Shown here: in pieces, positions 1 through 9,667 of the stretch | Layout of the letters: every line of letters begins with the position of its first letter | Position numbering within the stretch: the stretch's first letter is position 1 | NCBI RefSeq assembly: GCF_029360705.1 | Contig: NZ_JARKMX010000008.1 | Coordinates: 62,001 to 126,000, forward strand | Source: Paraflavitalea pollutisoli | GTDB lineage: Bacteria; Bacteroidota; Bacteroidia; Chitinophagales; Chitinophagaceae | Direction: 5' to 3' | Length of the DNA stretch: 64,000 nt | Translations under genes and position numbers: made by a program | Notes under the pieces: generated by a model | What the model was told of the DNA's origin: nothing | Database searches by the model: none | What the model saw: the letters and a program-made list of their open reading frames with translations, nothing else

Positions 1-1
1 T

Positions 2-1207
2 TACCTGGCCAATGGAACGCTCGATACCAGCTTCAGTGGTGATGGTATTGCTACGGTTGACATTACCGGCTTTCAGTCGGACGACCACATCAACTATATG
101 TTGATACAGCCCGATGGGAAGATCGTGGCCAATGGTTACCGCAATGCCGGCAGCAACGGCGATTTTGCGTTGATCAGGCTGAACACCAATGGTTCGCCCG
201 ACGCTACTTTCGGTGGAGGCGATGGCATCGTGTATACCGACCTGAATGGTGGGTCGGAAGACTTCTCGTCGGGGGTATTGCTGCAGCCTGATGGTAAGCT
301 GATCCTTTGTGGTTCCAGTGGTGGTGGCAGCGTGTATGATTTTGCAGCGGTGCGGTACAATGCCAATGGTACCCTCGATGCCAGCTTTGGCACCGGTGGT
401 GGCGTGCTCTATTCGATCGGTGGGGACGATCATTGCTACGCTTCTGCCCTGCAGGCAGACGGCAAGATCGTGCTGGTAGGCTGGGCCGATATGAGTGGTC
501 AGGACGATTTCGGTACCATTCGTTTGAAGTCGAACGGAAGCCTGGATTCCACCTTCGGCGTGAACGGTATCGTCACCACCAATATCAGTCCCGGTCCTTC
601 CGACGACCAGGCGATCGGTGTGGCCCTACAGCCGGATGGCAAGATCGTGTTGTGTGGTAATAGCTGGAACGGCGATTTCAACCTGGTACGCTACGATACA
701 TTGGGGGTTCCCGACAGCACCTTCGATAGCGATGGCATTGCTACCGCCGATATCTCCGGTGGCCAGAATGATTTTGCCCGTAAGGTCCGGTTGGCTGGGC
801 AGGTGATCTATGTGGCAGGCTGGGCGCAGCAGAGTGGCAACAAGGAGTTTGCCCTGGCGGCTTTTGAGAACGACGGTTATTCCCTGCGGCAGGTGTTCAC
901 CCAAAGCGGCCCGCCGGCTGTGCAGCAACGAATAGGGGTGGCAGACGATCGTGCATTCGTTCGTATGCAGGTGTTCCCCAACCCGGTGGTGGATCTGTTG
1001 CAGGTACGTTTGCCAGCCGGTATCACTGGTAAGCTGGTGGTACAGGTGGTAGATGGTGCGGGTAAGGTCGTTCGCTCGGTGGATGTCACCGCGAGCGGTC
1101 ATGGCCTTACCGCCATGGTTCCGGTGGGGACCCTCAGCCGGGGGGCATACCGGTTGCGGATTTTGGGTGGCAGCCGGCCCCTGACCAGCACCTTCCTGAA
1201 ACAGTAG
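2..1207 (+). CDS. Delta-60 repeat (DUF5122-type) beta-propeller protein with T9SS C-terminal sorting domain, 5' partial
   Basis: The reading frame is open from base 2, so the gene starts upstream of the window. The visible 401 residues are a series of about 55-residue repeats, each with a core such as LQPDGKIVLCG followed by a segment of the type YxxNGxLDxSFGxxG. This is the delta-60/DUF5122 propeller repeat, at least five copies here. The last ~85 residues (after about window base 950) form a small beta domain containing FPNPVVDLLQV and ending in a short basic tail, which is the Por-type type IX secretion sorting domain. The protein is therefore predicted to cross the outer membrane by T9SS and be released or anchored at the surface. 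The ligand or substrate of the propeller is unknown. The signal peptide lies outside the window. Confidence 0.85.
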   Translation, partial: YLANGTLDTSFSGDGIATVDITGFQSDDHINYMLIQPDGKIVANGYRNAGSNGDFALIRLNTNGSPDATFGGGDGIVYTDLNGGSEDFSSGVLLQPDGKLILCGSSGGGSVYDFAAVRYNANGTLDASFGTGGGVLYSIGGDDHCYASALQADGKIVLVGWADMSGQDDFGTIRLKSNGSLDSTFGVNGIVTTNISPGPSDDQAIGVALQPDGKIVLCGNSWNGDFNLVRYDTLGVPDSTFDSDGIATADISGGQNDFARKVRLAGQVIYVAGWAQQSGNKEFALAAFENDGYSLRQVFTQSGPPAVQQRIGVADDRAFVRMQVFPNPVVDLLQVRLPAGITGKLVVQVVDGAGKVVRSVDVTASGHGLTAMVPVGTLSRGAYRLRILGGSRPLTSTFLKQ

Positions 1208-1348
1208 CTGCGCAAACCGTGCGGGGTGGCCTACGCAACAATTTCACGTAACAATTTGTTATTGAAATTGATAGGTTTTGCTGTGCCCCCGAGTCAGCAA
1301 TAATCCTTAAATTGAGGGTAATCATTTATATAGTTTAAATCTTTATTT

Positions 1349-2446
1349 GTGATAGGTCACCATTTTTCAAAATTTGATCCCAACAAGGAAGGCAAAAGCC
1401 GTTTTGACCAGTTGTTGGATGTGCTGATGCAGTTACTGGCCTATACCAATGGCGACATTAACGAGGCGCTGAACTGGATGAATCAGCTGGATAAGGAGTA
1501 TGAGCTCACCGACGGCGAATACGGCATGGGTGATTTCATCGATGAGTTGCGGGAAAAAGGATATATCCAGGAGAACCCGGCCAACGGGCAATTCTCCATT
1601 ACTTCCAAGACCGAGCAAGGTATCCGCAAGAAATCGCTGGAAGAGATCTTCGGGAAGCTGAAGAAATCTAAGGCGGGGCAACACCATACGTTCAAACCGG
1701 GACAGGGCGATGAGATCAGTCCGGATACGCGCCCGTATCAGTTTGGCGATACCCTGGAGCAGATCGACTTCACGACGTCGATCCTCAATGCCCAGATCAA
1801 CCATGGTATCGACAGCTTCAGTATGCAGGAGGACGACCTGTCGATCCGGGAAACGGATTACAAGGCGCAGACCTCTACGGTGTTGATGATCGATATCTCG
1901 CATTCGATGATCCTGTATGGCGAAGATCGTATTACGCCTGCCAAGAAGGTGGCGATGGCATTGAGTGAGCTGATTACGACCAAGTATCCCAAGGATACAC
2001 TCGATATCGTGGTATTTGGCAACGACGCCTGGCCGGTAGAGATCAAGGACCTCCCCTACCTGCAGGTCGGCCCTTACCATACCAATACCGTCGCCGGACT
2101 TGAAATGGCGATGGACTTGTTGCGTCGCCGTAAGAATCCCAACAAACAGATCTTCATGATCACGGATGGTAAACCCACCTGTTTAAAAGTGGGCAAGCGT
2201 TATTACAAGAACAGTTTTGGCCTCGACCGGAAGATCACCAACCGGTGTCTCAACCTGGCGGCCCAGTGTAAGAAACTGAAGATACCGATCACGACTTTCA
2301 TGATCGCCACCGACCCCTACCTGCAGCGGTTTGTGCAGGAGTTTACCGAAACGAACAATGGCAAGGCTTTCTTCGCTTCGCTCGATAAACTGGGTGCCTT
2401 CATCTTCAAGGATTTTGAAAGCGGCCGGCGCAAGACGGTCTATTAG
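1349..2446 (+). CDS. VWA domain-containing protein (partner of MoxR/ChlI-like AAA+ ATPase)
   Basis: A 365-residue protein. A helical N-terminal half (about residues 1-165) is followed by a von Willebrand factor A domain. The VWA metal site is visible as MIDISHSM (DxSxS) around residue 183, with a later ITDGKPT that supplies the downstream Asp of a MIDAS site. The only usable start is GTG at 1349, because an in-frame stop lies 18 bp upstream. It is followed after 32 bp by an AAA+ ATPase on the same strand. VWA/AAA+ pairs of this kind (MoxR, ChlI/ChlD, CbbQ/CbbO) act as metal-dependent remodelling or insertion chaperones; the client here is not identifiable. No signal peptide, so cytoplasmic. 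Confidence 0.85.
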   Translation: MIGHHFSKFDPNKEGKSRFDQLLDVLMQLLAYTNGDINEALNWMNQLDKEYELTDGEYGMGDFIDELREKGYIQENPANGQFSITSKTEQGIRKKSLEEIFGKLKKSKAGQHHTFKPGQGDEISPDTRPYQFGDTLEQIDFTTSILNAQINHGIDSFSMQEDDLSIRETDYKAQTSTVLMIDISHSMILYGEDRITPAKKVAMALSELITTKYPKDTLDIVVFGNDAWPVEIKDLPYLQVGPYHTNTVAGLEMAMDLLRRRKNPNKQIFMITDGKPTCLKVGKRYYKNSFGLDRKITNRCLNLAAQCKKLKIPITTFMIATDPYLQRFVQEFTETNNGKAFFASLDKLGAFIFKDFESGRRKTVY

Positions 2447-2478
2447 TCAGGTGTATACAATCATTGAACAAATTAATA

Positions 2479-4005
2479 ATGAGCAAAAGATTAGCAGCAA
2501 CGTTAGGTGAACTGAAAAAGAGTGGCTATAAACCTTTATCGGTTAAAGAAGAGATCCGTAAGAACCTGATCTGTTCCCTGCAGAAACAAGAGAACACGTT
2601 CAAGGGCATTGTAGGGTACGAAGAAACGGTGATCCCCGATGTAGAAAGGGCCCTGCTCTCCAAACACAATATCTTATTCCTGGGTTTACGCGGACAGGCC
2701 AAGACCCGTATGGCCCGCCAGATGGTAGACCTGCTGGATGAATACATTCCGGTAGTATATGGCAGCGAGATCAACGATGATCCGCTTAACCCCATCTCCC
2801 GGTATGCCAAAGACCTGATCGAAGAGAAGGGAGATGAAACACCCATTGTGTGGCTACACCGCAGCGAGCGCTATGGTGAAAAACTGGCAACCCCAGATGT
2901 AAGCGTAGCCGACCTGATCGGTGATATCGATCCCATCAAGGCGGCCAACCTCAAACTGCATTTTGCCGATGAGCGCGTGATCCATTATGGCATCATTCCT
3001 CGCAGCAACCGGGGCATCTTCGTGATCAACGAAATTCCCGATCTGCAGGCGCGTATCCAGGTGGCGCTGTTCAATATCCTCGAAGAAGGTGATGTGCAGA
3101 TCCGTGGCTTCAAACTGCGGATGCCACTCGATATCCTCTTCGTGTTTACGGCCAATCCCGAGGATTATACCAACCGGGGTTCTATCGTAACTCCGCTCAA
3201 GGACCGTATCGAAAGCCAGATCCTGACGCACTATCCGAAGACGCTTGAGACGGCCCTGACGATCACCGAGCAGGAAGCTGATCTGCCGGCCGAGCAAAAA
3301 GACAAGGTGCGCGTGAGCGACCTCATCAAACGCCTCATCGAGCAGGTACCCTTCGAGGCGCGCAGCAGCGAGCTGGTGGATAAGAAGAGCGGTGTGTCGG
3401 CCCGTTTGAGTATTTCGGCCTTCGAGAATGCCGTGAGTGCTGCAGAACGTCGTGTGATCATCAACAAAGAGAAAGATACCCAGGTGTGGATCAGTGATAT
3501 GGTGGGGATAATTCCTTCAATTACCGGTAAGATCGAACTGGTGTATGAAGGTGAGCAGGAAGGTCCCTATCAGGTGGCCATGAACCTGCTCGATAAAGCC
3601 ATCCGCGCACAGTTTGTGAACTACTTCCCCAATCCGGAATCGCTGAAAAAGAAACGTGGCCAACAACCGGCGGATGAAAATCCTTACCGGTCTATTCAAG
3701 CGTGGTTTGACAAGGGCAATTCGCTGAACCTGCTGTTCACGACGACCGATGCGGAAAAGATCCAGCAATTGTACCAGGTGGATGGTTTGCATGCCCTGGT
3801 GAAAAAATACTTCCGTGGCGCCAATGAGATCGAAGCGGCGTTGCTCATGGAGTTTGTATTGCACGGCCTGGCATCCTTCTCGCTGATCAGTAAAAAGATC
3901 GTGGAGAACCGGGTCGAGTTCAAGGACCTGATGGGTTCCATGCTCAACCTGGGCAATACCGGCAGCTTCTCGGAAGATGAGCTGGAAGGCGACGATTTCA
4001 ACTAA
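2479..4005 (+). CDS. MoxR/magnesium-chelatase-like AAA+ ATPase
   Basis: About 508 residues starting MSKRLAATLGELKKSG; a TTG 15 bp upstream (2464) is a weaker alternative start. The ATPase core is clear: Walker A GLRGQAKTRMAR, Walker B-type strand GIFVINEIPDL and sensor 1 FTANPEDY. The C-terminal ~200 residues are helical, with an acidic end (EDELEGDDFN). The arrangement resembles the ChlI/BchI and sigma-54-interacting AAA+ clade. It follows the VWA gene closely and ends in front of a strong terminator at 4027, so the two form one transcription unit. Likely an ATP-driven remodelling ATPase working with the VWA protein; substrate unknown. Confidence 0.87.
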   Translation: MSKRLAATLGELKKSGYKPLSVKEEIRKNLICSLQKQENTFKGIVGYEETVIPDVERALLSKHNILFLGLRGQAKTRMARQMVDLLDEYIPVVYGSEINDDPLNPISRYAKDLIEEKGDETPIVWLHRSERYGEKLATPDVSVADLIGDIDPIKAANLKLHFADERVIHYGIIPRSNRGIFVINEIPDLQARIQVALFNILEEGDVQIRGFKLRMPLDILFVFTANPEDYTNRGSIVTPLKDRIESQILTHYPKTLETALTITEQEADLPAEQKDKVRVSDLIKRLIEQVPFEARSSELVDKKSGVSARLSISAFENAVSAAERRVIINKEKDTQVWISDMVGIIPSITGKIELVYEGEQEGPYQVAMNLLDKAIRAQFVNYFPNPESLKKKRGQQPADENPYRSIQAWFDKGNSLNLLFTTTDAEKIQQLYQVDGLHALVKKYFRGANEIEAALLMEFVLHGLASFSLISKKIVENRVEFKDLMGSMLNLGNTGSFSEDELEGDDFN

Positions 4006-4026
4006 TCGAATAAAGCATGTAGATAG

Positions 4027-4057
4027 GGGCTCACCGATCCGGTGAGCCCTTTTTTTG
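4027..4057 (+). terminator. Rho-independent terminator of the VWA/AAA+ operon
   Basis: A perfect 10-bp stem, GGGCTCACCG / CGGTGAGCCC with a 3-nt loop, is followed directly by eight T residues, 21 bp after the ATPase stop codon. Confidence 0.92.
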
Positions 4058-4118
4058 CGCTCAATCTTGACTTTGCTCTGTTATGCCTATAGTATGTACA
4101 ATGGCCCACTATTGGGTT

Positions 4119-4278
4119 CAAGGTCGCACTGCATAGTACTAAAGGTCGCACTCCACTGGCCTATACAGTGCTACATTGTATATTATGTAGTGTTGACGGT
4201 AATGGGTTAATCGGCTGATTATGAGAAGATAGCGAAGGTTTTGGTTTGGGTTGCTAGGCTGTAGCCAGTGCGACCTTG
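4119..4278. repeat. MITE-like element with perfect 13-bp terminal inverted repeats
   Basis: CAAGGTCGCACTG at 4119-4131 is matched by its exact reverse complement at 4266-4278. A second direct copy of AAGGTCGCACT lies at 4142-4152. The 134 bp between the ends has no ORF and is AT-richer than its neighbours. No clear target-site duplication is visible, so the mobile-element reading is tentative. It lies between two convergent genes and accounts for most of the 350-bp gap 4006-4356. Confidence 0.4.
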
Positions 4279-4285
4279 GGGAAAT

Positions 4286-4312
4286 GACAAAAGGCTGGCC
4301 CATCGGCCAGCC
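4286..4312 (-). terminator. Terminator downstream of murB
   Basis: GGCTGGCC / GGCCAGCC, 8 bp with a 4-nt CATC loop. Read on the minus strand it is followed by TTTTGTCATTT, as expected for murB reading leftwards. It is 45 bp beyond the murB stop. Confidence 0.75.
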
Positions 4313-4356
4313 CTTGCTTATCGACTGTTGTACTTAGTTGCGGAAGATCACCTTCA

Positions 4357-5370
4357 TTAGAGGATGTTCACCTCTCGTTCAAGAACTACGCCAAATTTCT
4401 CCTGAATACTTTGCACGATCTCCGTACTCAGGTCATAGATCTCGCGGCCCGTCGCGTGGCCGTAATTGACGAGTACGAGGGCCTGCCTGGCATGGCAGCC
4501 GGCGTCGCCGCGGCGTACGCCTTTCCAGCCGGCCTGCTCGATGAGCCAACCCGCTGCGAGCTTCACCGTGCCATCGTCGTTCTTATATCCCACCACGCCC
4601 GGATGGCTTTGTTGCAGGGTTGCATACTGGCTGGCTGGTACGGAGGGATTTTTGAAGAAACTACCGGCATTACCGATCTCTTTGGGATCGGGTAGTTTGG
4701 ATTGGCGGATGTTGACAACGGCCTGTGCGATGGCCTGTATACTGAGGTCCAGCACGCCCATCTTCGCCAACTCCTGTTCGATGGCGCCATAACTGGTGTT
4801 GAACACCGGCTGTTTGCGCAGGCGATAGGTGACGTTGAGTATGACGAACTGATCTTTATACTGACGTTTGAATATACTTTCGCGGTAACCGAACTGACAG
4901 TCGTTGAGGGTGAAGGTGTGTACCTTTTGCTCGCCTCGGTGAAAAGCTTCCAGCTGCTGGAATACATCTTTGATCTCCACCCCATAGGCTCCGATATTCT
5001 GCATGGGGCTGGCCCCTACATTACCGGGTATCAACGACAGGTTTTCTACGCCTCCCAGGTTACGCTGCAGGCAGAATTGTACGAAGGCATGCCAGTTCTC
5101 CCCCGCCCCGGCCTGCACATAGACATAGTCTTCGTCTTCCCGTACGACTTCAATGCCTTTCAGCTCATTCTTACCGACCCAACCATCCACGTCTTTTGTA
5201 AACAGGATATTGCTGCCTCCGCCGAGTATCAGTAAGGTGTCTGTCGCCGCGCGCCGATCCAGCAATTGTTGCAATGCCTCGAGCGTGTCGAAAGGCGCAA
5301 AATAACGGGCCCTGGCATCGATGCCCATGGTGTTGTACGGACGTAAGGAAACATTCTCTTGTAGCTGCAT
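4357..5370 (-). CDS. murB: UDP-N-acetylmuramate dehydrogenase MurB
   Basis: About 337 residues, starting MQLQENVSLRPYNTMG. It reduces UDP-GlcNAc-enolpyruvate to UDP-MurNAc with NADPH and FAD in cytoplasmic peptidoglycan synthesis. The FAD-binding strand-loop LLILGGGSNIL is clear near residue 50. Further on are IPGNVGASPMQNIGAYG and GNAGSFFKNP, which hold the catalytic Ser region; the C-terminal AGWLIEQAGWKG and the length fit the E. coli-type (type I) enzyme. The frame is open a further 216 bp upstream, but that part reads like non-coding DNA and would run through the promoter, so the internal ATG at 5370 is used. Divergent from catalase. Confidence 0.95.
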   Translation of the reverse strand: MQLQENVSLRPYNTMGIDARARYFAPFDTLEALQQLLDRRAATDTLLILGGGSNILFTKDVDGWVGKNELKGIEVVREDEDYVYVQAGAGENWHAFVQFCLQRNLGGVENLSLIPGNVGASPMQNIGAYGVEIKDVFQQLEAFHRGEQKVHTFTLNDCQFGYRESIFKRQYKDQFVILNVTYRLRKQPVFNTSYGAIEQELAKMGVLDLSIQAIAQAVVNIRQSKLPDPKEIGNAGSFFKNPSVPASQYATLQQSHPGVVGYKNDDGTVKLAAGWLIEQAGWKGVRRGDAGCHARQALVLVNYGHATGREIYDLSTEIVQSIQEKFGVVLEREVNIL

Positions 5371-5392
5371 ATGGATCTGTTGTGTCGTGCGG

Positions 5393-5400
5393 CAAAGGTA
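5393..5400 (-). promoter_or_regulatory. Bacteroidota -7 box of murB
   Basis: TACCTTTG on the minus strand, an exact TAnnTTTG, 22 bp before the murB ATG. No convincing -33 TTG at the usual distance. Confidence 0.45.
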
Positions 5401-5476
5401 AGGCAGAACGAGGGCCAAAGACCTTGCCATGGCCGTTGGAAGATGGAAATATACGTATACTGTCTCTATCTGTCCA

Positions 5477-5507
5477 TTGTTTGCGTGTTGCCACGCCCCC
5501 ACATTTG
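5477..5507 (+). promoter_or_regulatory. Candidate catalase promoter
   Basis: TTG at 5477-5479, a 20-bp spacer, then CACATTTG at 5500-5507, one mismatch from TAnnTTTG. The spacing is the canonical Bacteroidota -33/-7 distance. It predicts a 5' leader of about 35 nt before the catalase ATG. No OxyR or PerR site is recognised. Confidence 0.45.
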
Positions 5508-5549
5508 CATCCGTTTTTATGCAGTACCGTAACCAGCCAATGATCAAAT

Positions 5550-7040
5550 ATGGGAGACAAACAATTGACCAACCGCACGGGTGCACCCGTAGTAGACAAT
5601 CAAAACATTATGACTGCCGGCAAACGTGGACCGGCCCTCTTGCAAGATGTATGGTTCCTGGAAAAACTGGCGCATTTTGACCGGGAGCTGATTCCCGAAC
5701 GCCGGATGCATGCCAAAGGTTCCGGCGCTTACGGTGTCTTCACCGTTACCCACGATATCACCCAGTATTCGAAAGCGAAGCTATTTTCGGGGATCGGGAA
5801 AGAAACACCTGTTTTTGTCCGGTTCTCTACTGTGGCCGGCGAAAGAGGGGCTGCCGATGCGGAAAGAGATATCCGTGGTTTCGCCGTGAAGTTTTACACC
5901 GAAGAAGGCATCTGGGACCTCGTAGGCAATAACACGCCGGTGTTCTTCCTGCGCGATCCCCTGAAGTTTCCCGACCTCAACCATGCCGTAAAACGCGATC
6001 CGCGCACCAACCTGCGCAGTGCCAACAACAACTGGGACTTCTGGACCTTGCTGCCCGAAGCCCTGCACCAGGTCACCATCGTGATGAGCGACCGGGGCAT
6101 TCCCCGCTCTTACCGCAACATGGATGGTTTTGGTAGCCATACCTTCAGCCTTATCAGTGCCGATCAGCAACGATACTGGGTGAAGTTTCACCTCAAAACA
6201 CAACAGGGTATTCAGAACCTGACCAATGAAGAAGCGACGGCGATCGTCGGCAACGACCGCGAAAGCCACCAGCGTGATCTGTACGAACATATCGAAGCGG
6301 GTGATTTCCCGGCCTGGAAACTGTATGTGCAGATCATGGAAGAAGCAGCGGCAGCGACCTACCCCATCAACCCTTTCGACCTGACGAAGGTATGGCCGCA
6401 TGGCGATTACCCCTTGATACCTGTGGGCGAATTGGTACTGAACAGAAACCCGGATAACTATTTTGCAGAGGTAGAGCAGGCCGCTTTCAATCCTGCGGCG
6501 ATTGTGCCGGGTATTGGCTTTTCTCCCGATAAAATGTTGCAAGGGCGATTGTTCTCGTATGGAGATGCACAACGTTACCGCCTGGGGGTAAACCACCACC
6601 AGATACCGGTGAATGCCCCCAAATGCCCGTACCACTCCTATCATCGGGACGGTGCCATGCGTACGGATGGCAATTATGGCAGCACCACGGCTTATCAGCC
6701 CAACAGCTTCGGGCAATGGCAGGACCAGCCTGATTTCAGCGAACCACCACTGGCGTTGGAAGGCGCGGCGGCACATTGGGATCACCGGGAAGATGCGGAT
6801 TATTACAGTCAGCCGGGTAAGCTGTTTCGCCTGATGCGGGCCGAACAGCAACAAGCCCTGTTCGGGAATACCGCTGCTGCGATGGATGGCGCGGAGTTAT
6901 TCATCAAGATCCGGCATATACGCAACTGCTACCAGGCCGATGCTGCTTATGGAGCAGGCGTTGCGGCCGCGCTGGGCATTGCGCTGGCCGATGTGCGTAG
7001 TTATGAAGGCTATGAGATGAAACCACTGCCGGAACTATAG
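5550..7040 (+). CDS. katA: Monofunctional haem catalase (small-subunit, clade 3 type)
   Basis: 496 residues; it disproportionates hydrogen peroxide to water and oxygen. The N-terminal segment [22 protein letters not shown] is shortened here to its key elements: NRTGAPV and the following GP-LLQD typical of clade 3. The distal haem histidine is H54 in [13 protein letters not shown], followed by VRFSTV. The proximal Tyr ligand lies in [14 protein letters not shown] near residue 335. The length matches small-subunit catalases and there is no signal peptide, so it is cytoplasmic. It is monocistronic, with its own promoter candidate upstream and a shared hairpin terminator downstream. Confidence 0.96.
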   Translation: MGDKQLTNRTGAPVVDNQNIMTAGKRGPALLQDVWFLEKLAHFDRELIPERRMHAKGSGAYGVFTVTHDITQYSKAKLFSGIGKETPVFVRFSTVAGERGAADAERDIRGFAVKFYTEEGIWDLVGNNTPVFFLRDPLKFPDLNHAVKRDPRTNLRSANNNWDFWTLLPEALHQVTIVMSDRGIPRSYRNMDGFGSHTFSLISADQQRYWVKFHLKTQQGIQNLTNEEATAIVGNDRESHQRDLYEHIEAGDFPAWKLYVQIMEEAAAATYPINPFDLTKVWPHGDYPLIPVGELVLNRNPDNYFAEVEQAAFNPAAIVPGIGFSPDKMLQGRLFSYGDAQRYRLGVNHHQIPVNAPKCPYHSYHRDGAMRTDGNYGSTTAYQPNSFGQWQDQPDFSEPPLALEGAAAHWDHREDADYYSQPGKLFRLMRAEQQQALFGNTAAAMDGAELFIKIRHIRNCYQADAAYGAGVAAALGIALADVRSYEGYEMKPLPEL

Positions 7041-7060
7041 AAGGGACCGCATAAGATACC

Positions 7061-7099
7061 AATGGTCTGTTGCACTGACGGCGCAACAGACCATTGTTT
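7061..7099. terminator. Bidirectional terminator between catalase and priA
   Basis: A 13-bp perfect stem AATGGTCTGTTGC / GCAACAGACCATT with a 9-nt loop, followed by GTTTTAT on the plus strand. It sits in the 58-bp gap between the convergent catalase and priA genes, so it can serve both. Confidence 0.8.
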
Positions 7100-9579
7100 T
7101 ATACGGGATCTACATCGACAATGATGACTGTTTTTTTGAAGCGGTTGTCATTGTGTAAGAGGGCCGTTTGCTCATAGATCATTTGTTTGCAGCGGTTGAT
7201 CAATCCGGCTTCGCGGGGCAATTTGATGAGCAACTCGACCAGGTATTGGTTGCGGATGCGGTTGACGATCGGTTCGGCCGGCCCTACGAGGTAAGGACCA
7301 AACTGCGTTTTGAGTCCGGCCGCCATACTGTTGGCCGAGGCATCGGCTACGTCCTTGATGTAGTGCTTGAAGGTGACGAGGATACAGCGGGTAAATGGCG
7401 GATAGCCAAACTGCTTGCGTCCCTCGATCTCGTATTGGTAAAAGGCGTTGTAGTCGTGTTGCTGCACATAGGCCAGCACCGGGTGGCGTGTATTGGCCAC
7501 CTGTATCAGTACCTGGCCCTGTTCGCCTTTGCGGCCGGCCCGCCCACTCACCTGCTCCATCAGTTGGAAGGCCCGTTCGTTGACGCGGAAGTCGGCAAAG
7601 CTAAGCAGGCTGTCAGCATCGAGTATACCTACCAGCGATACATGTTCGAAATCGAGTCCCTTCACCACCATCTGCGTTCCGACTAGTATATCGAGCCGTT
7701 GTTGTTCAAATTGCTGGATCAGCGCGTCGTGAGCGGTTTTACCTTTTACACTGTCCACATCCATACGGGCAATGCGGTATTTGGGGAATACTTCTTCCAG
7801 TTGTTCTTCGATCTTCTCGGTGCCGAAATTGCGCGACAAAAAGCGGTCGCTTCCACAGGCCAGGCAGGTGTATACCGGCGGATAGACCGTGCCGCAATAA
7901 TGGCAATGGAGTTTGTTGGTGTTCTTGTGAAAGGTCAGCGATACATCGCAATACTTACACTGGGGTATCCACCCGCAGGACTGGCAGATCTGATACGGCG
8001 AATAACCGCGCCGGTTTTGGAACAGGATCACCTGCTTGCCTTTTTGCATCGTGTTGTCGATGGCTGTTTGCAGCTCGGGGGTGATCATGACCTTGTCGCG
8101 ATCGGGGCGCATGATCTTCTTGGTATCGATGATGTTGATGACGGGCAGTTGTACACCTCCGTAGCGCTCGTTGAGCGTGACAAAGCCATACTTCTGCGTT
8201 TGCGCGTTGTAATAGCTTTCGATGGAGGGCGTAGCACTGCCCAGCAGCACGCGGGCATTGAACAGGGAGGCATAATACACGGCGGCATCGCGGGCATGGT
8301 AGCGCGGTGCCGGGTCTTGTTGCTTGTAGGAGGCATCGTGTTCTTCATCCGCCACGACCAGTCCGAGGTCGCTGAAAGGCAGGAATAAAGAAGAGCGGGC
8401 GCCGAGTACGATCTTCAGTTCGCCGTCTTTTACTTTGTTCCAGATCTCGAGGCGTTCGTTCTGGTTAAACTTACTGTGGTAGATGCCGATATAACCGCCG
8501 AAATGCCGTTGCAGGCGGCGGATGATCTGCGAGGTCAGGGCGATCTCCGGCAGCAGAAAAAGGACCTGTTTGCCCTGGCGCACGTATTCTTCAATGATCC
8601 GTACATATACCTGGGTCTTTCCGCTGGAGGTAACGCCGTGCAGCAGGCATACCTGTTTATCGGCCAGTGATTGTTTCACCTCCTCAAAAGCCAGTTGCTG
8701 AGCGGGCGACAGGGTGAAATCGATATTGATGTTGCGCGGCAGGTACGCCAACCGGTCTACCTGTCTTTTCTCGAGAAAGAGAATGTTCTTATCGACCAGT
8801 CCCTTCAGTTGTGCATCGCTGGCATTGCTTTTTTTCAGCAATTGTGCCTTCGATACTTCGCCTTCGGTTTTGGAAATATAGAGATAGCTCAGCAGCAGTT
8901 CGAGTTGCTTTTCGGCACGCTGCAGCTTTTTGTCTTCGTTGAGCAGTTTGGCCAGCTCTTCTTCGTTATCATAGAAAGGATTGAGCATGACAAAGAACTC
9001 CTTCTTGGGCGCATAGGTTTCTTTGAGAGCTTCCCACACGAAGCAGACCTTTTTATCGATGAGCCTTTTGATGACGGGGTATACGTGCGAAGAATCAAGC
9101 AACTGTTGTACTTCGCCGATCTTGAGTTCTTTTTTCAGCAGCAGGGCCTCTCCTACCAGGTACTCATCATGGTCGAGCTGGTTGAAGTTATCGCCATATT
9201 CTTCGTTGAATACGAGTTGGGTTTCGCTGCTGAGTTTGAAGTGAGAAGGCAGGGCGGCTGCCATCACTTCGCCTTCGCTGCACATGTAGTAGCGGGCAAT
9301 CCATTCCCAAAGCTGTAATTGTGCCGGAAATACGATTGGTTCTACATCGAGCACATTGAGGATGTCTTTGGCTTCGAAGAATTCGGGCTTCTCATTGTGC
9401 AGGCGTTTGACGACACCGGCATAACGTTTGGTTTGTTTCAAGCCAACTTCTACACGTACGCCCACTTTTACCTGTTCCAGTAAATGGTCGGGTACGGCCC
9501 AGGTGTAATTCTTGGGTAATGCCAGTGGTATGATTACTTCTGCAAACAAATGGTTCAATTGGAGCGCAATATACGGCAT
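7099..9579 (-). CDS. priA: Primosomal protein N' (replication restart helicase PriA)
   Basis: About 826 residues from MPYIALQLNHLFAEVIIP; the open frame extends 20 codons further, but those carry no PriA similarity. PriA reloads the replisome at stalled forks. Visible parts: the N-terminal DNA-binding domain; Walker A GVTSSGKTQVY; the DEEH box in VVADEEHDASYKQQ; and a zinc module with four CxxC-type pairs (CQSCGWIPQCKYC and CHYCG...CLACG). The helicase C lobe carries ILVGTQMVVKGLDF and GRAGRKGEQGQV. Last gene of a probable operon after the DUF4258 and acyltransferase genes. Confidence 0.95.
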   Translation of the reverse strand: MPYIALQLNHLFAEVIIPLALPKNYTWAVPDHLLEQVKVGVRVEVGLKQTKRYAGVVKRLHNEKPEFFEAKDILNVLDVEPIVFPAQLQLWEWIARYYMCSEGEVMAAALPSHFKLSSETQLVFNEEYGDNFNQLDHDEYLVGEALLLKKELKIGEVQQLLDSSHVYPVIKRLIDKKVCFVWEALKETYAPKKEFFVMLNPFYDNEEELAKLLNEDKKLQRAEKQLELLLSYLYISKTEGEVSKAQLLKKSNASDAQLKGLVDKNILFLEKRQVDRLAYLPRNINIDFTLSPAQQLAFEEVKQSLADKQVCLLHGVTSSGKTQVYVRIIEEYVRQGKQVLFLLPEIALTSQIIRRLQRHFGGYIGIYHSKFNQNERLEIWNKVKDGELKIVLGARSSLFLPFSDLGLVVADEEHDASYKQQDPAPRYHARDAAVYYASLFNARVLLGSATPSIESYYNAQTQKYGFVTLNERYGGVQLPVINIIDTKKIMRPDRDKVMITPELQTAIDNTMQKGKQVILFQNRRGYSPYQICQSCGWIPQCKYCDVSLTFHKNTNKLHCHYCGTVYPPVYTCLACGSDRFLSRNFGTEKIEEQLEEVFPKYRIARMDVDSVKGKTAHDALIQQFEQQRLDILVGTQMVVKGLDFEHVSLVGILDADSLLSFADFRVNERAFQLMEQVSGRAGRKGEQGQVLIQVANTRHPVLAYVQQHDYNAFYQYEIEGRKQFGYPPFTRCILVTFKHYIKDVADASANSMAAGLKTQFGPYLVGPAEPIVNRIRNQYLVELLIKLPREAGLINRCKQMIYEQTALLHNDNRFKKTVIIVDVDPV

Positions 9580-9667
9580 TGAAAAGCAAGAAGGCAATCC
9601 CGCCATTCGGCGGGACAGAGAGGCATCGAGGAAAGCCACTGCCGGAAAGGAAGGCGTGCAATGCTTC

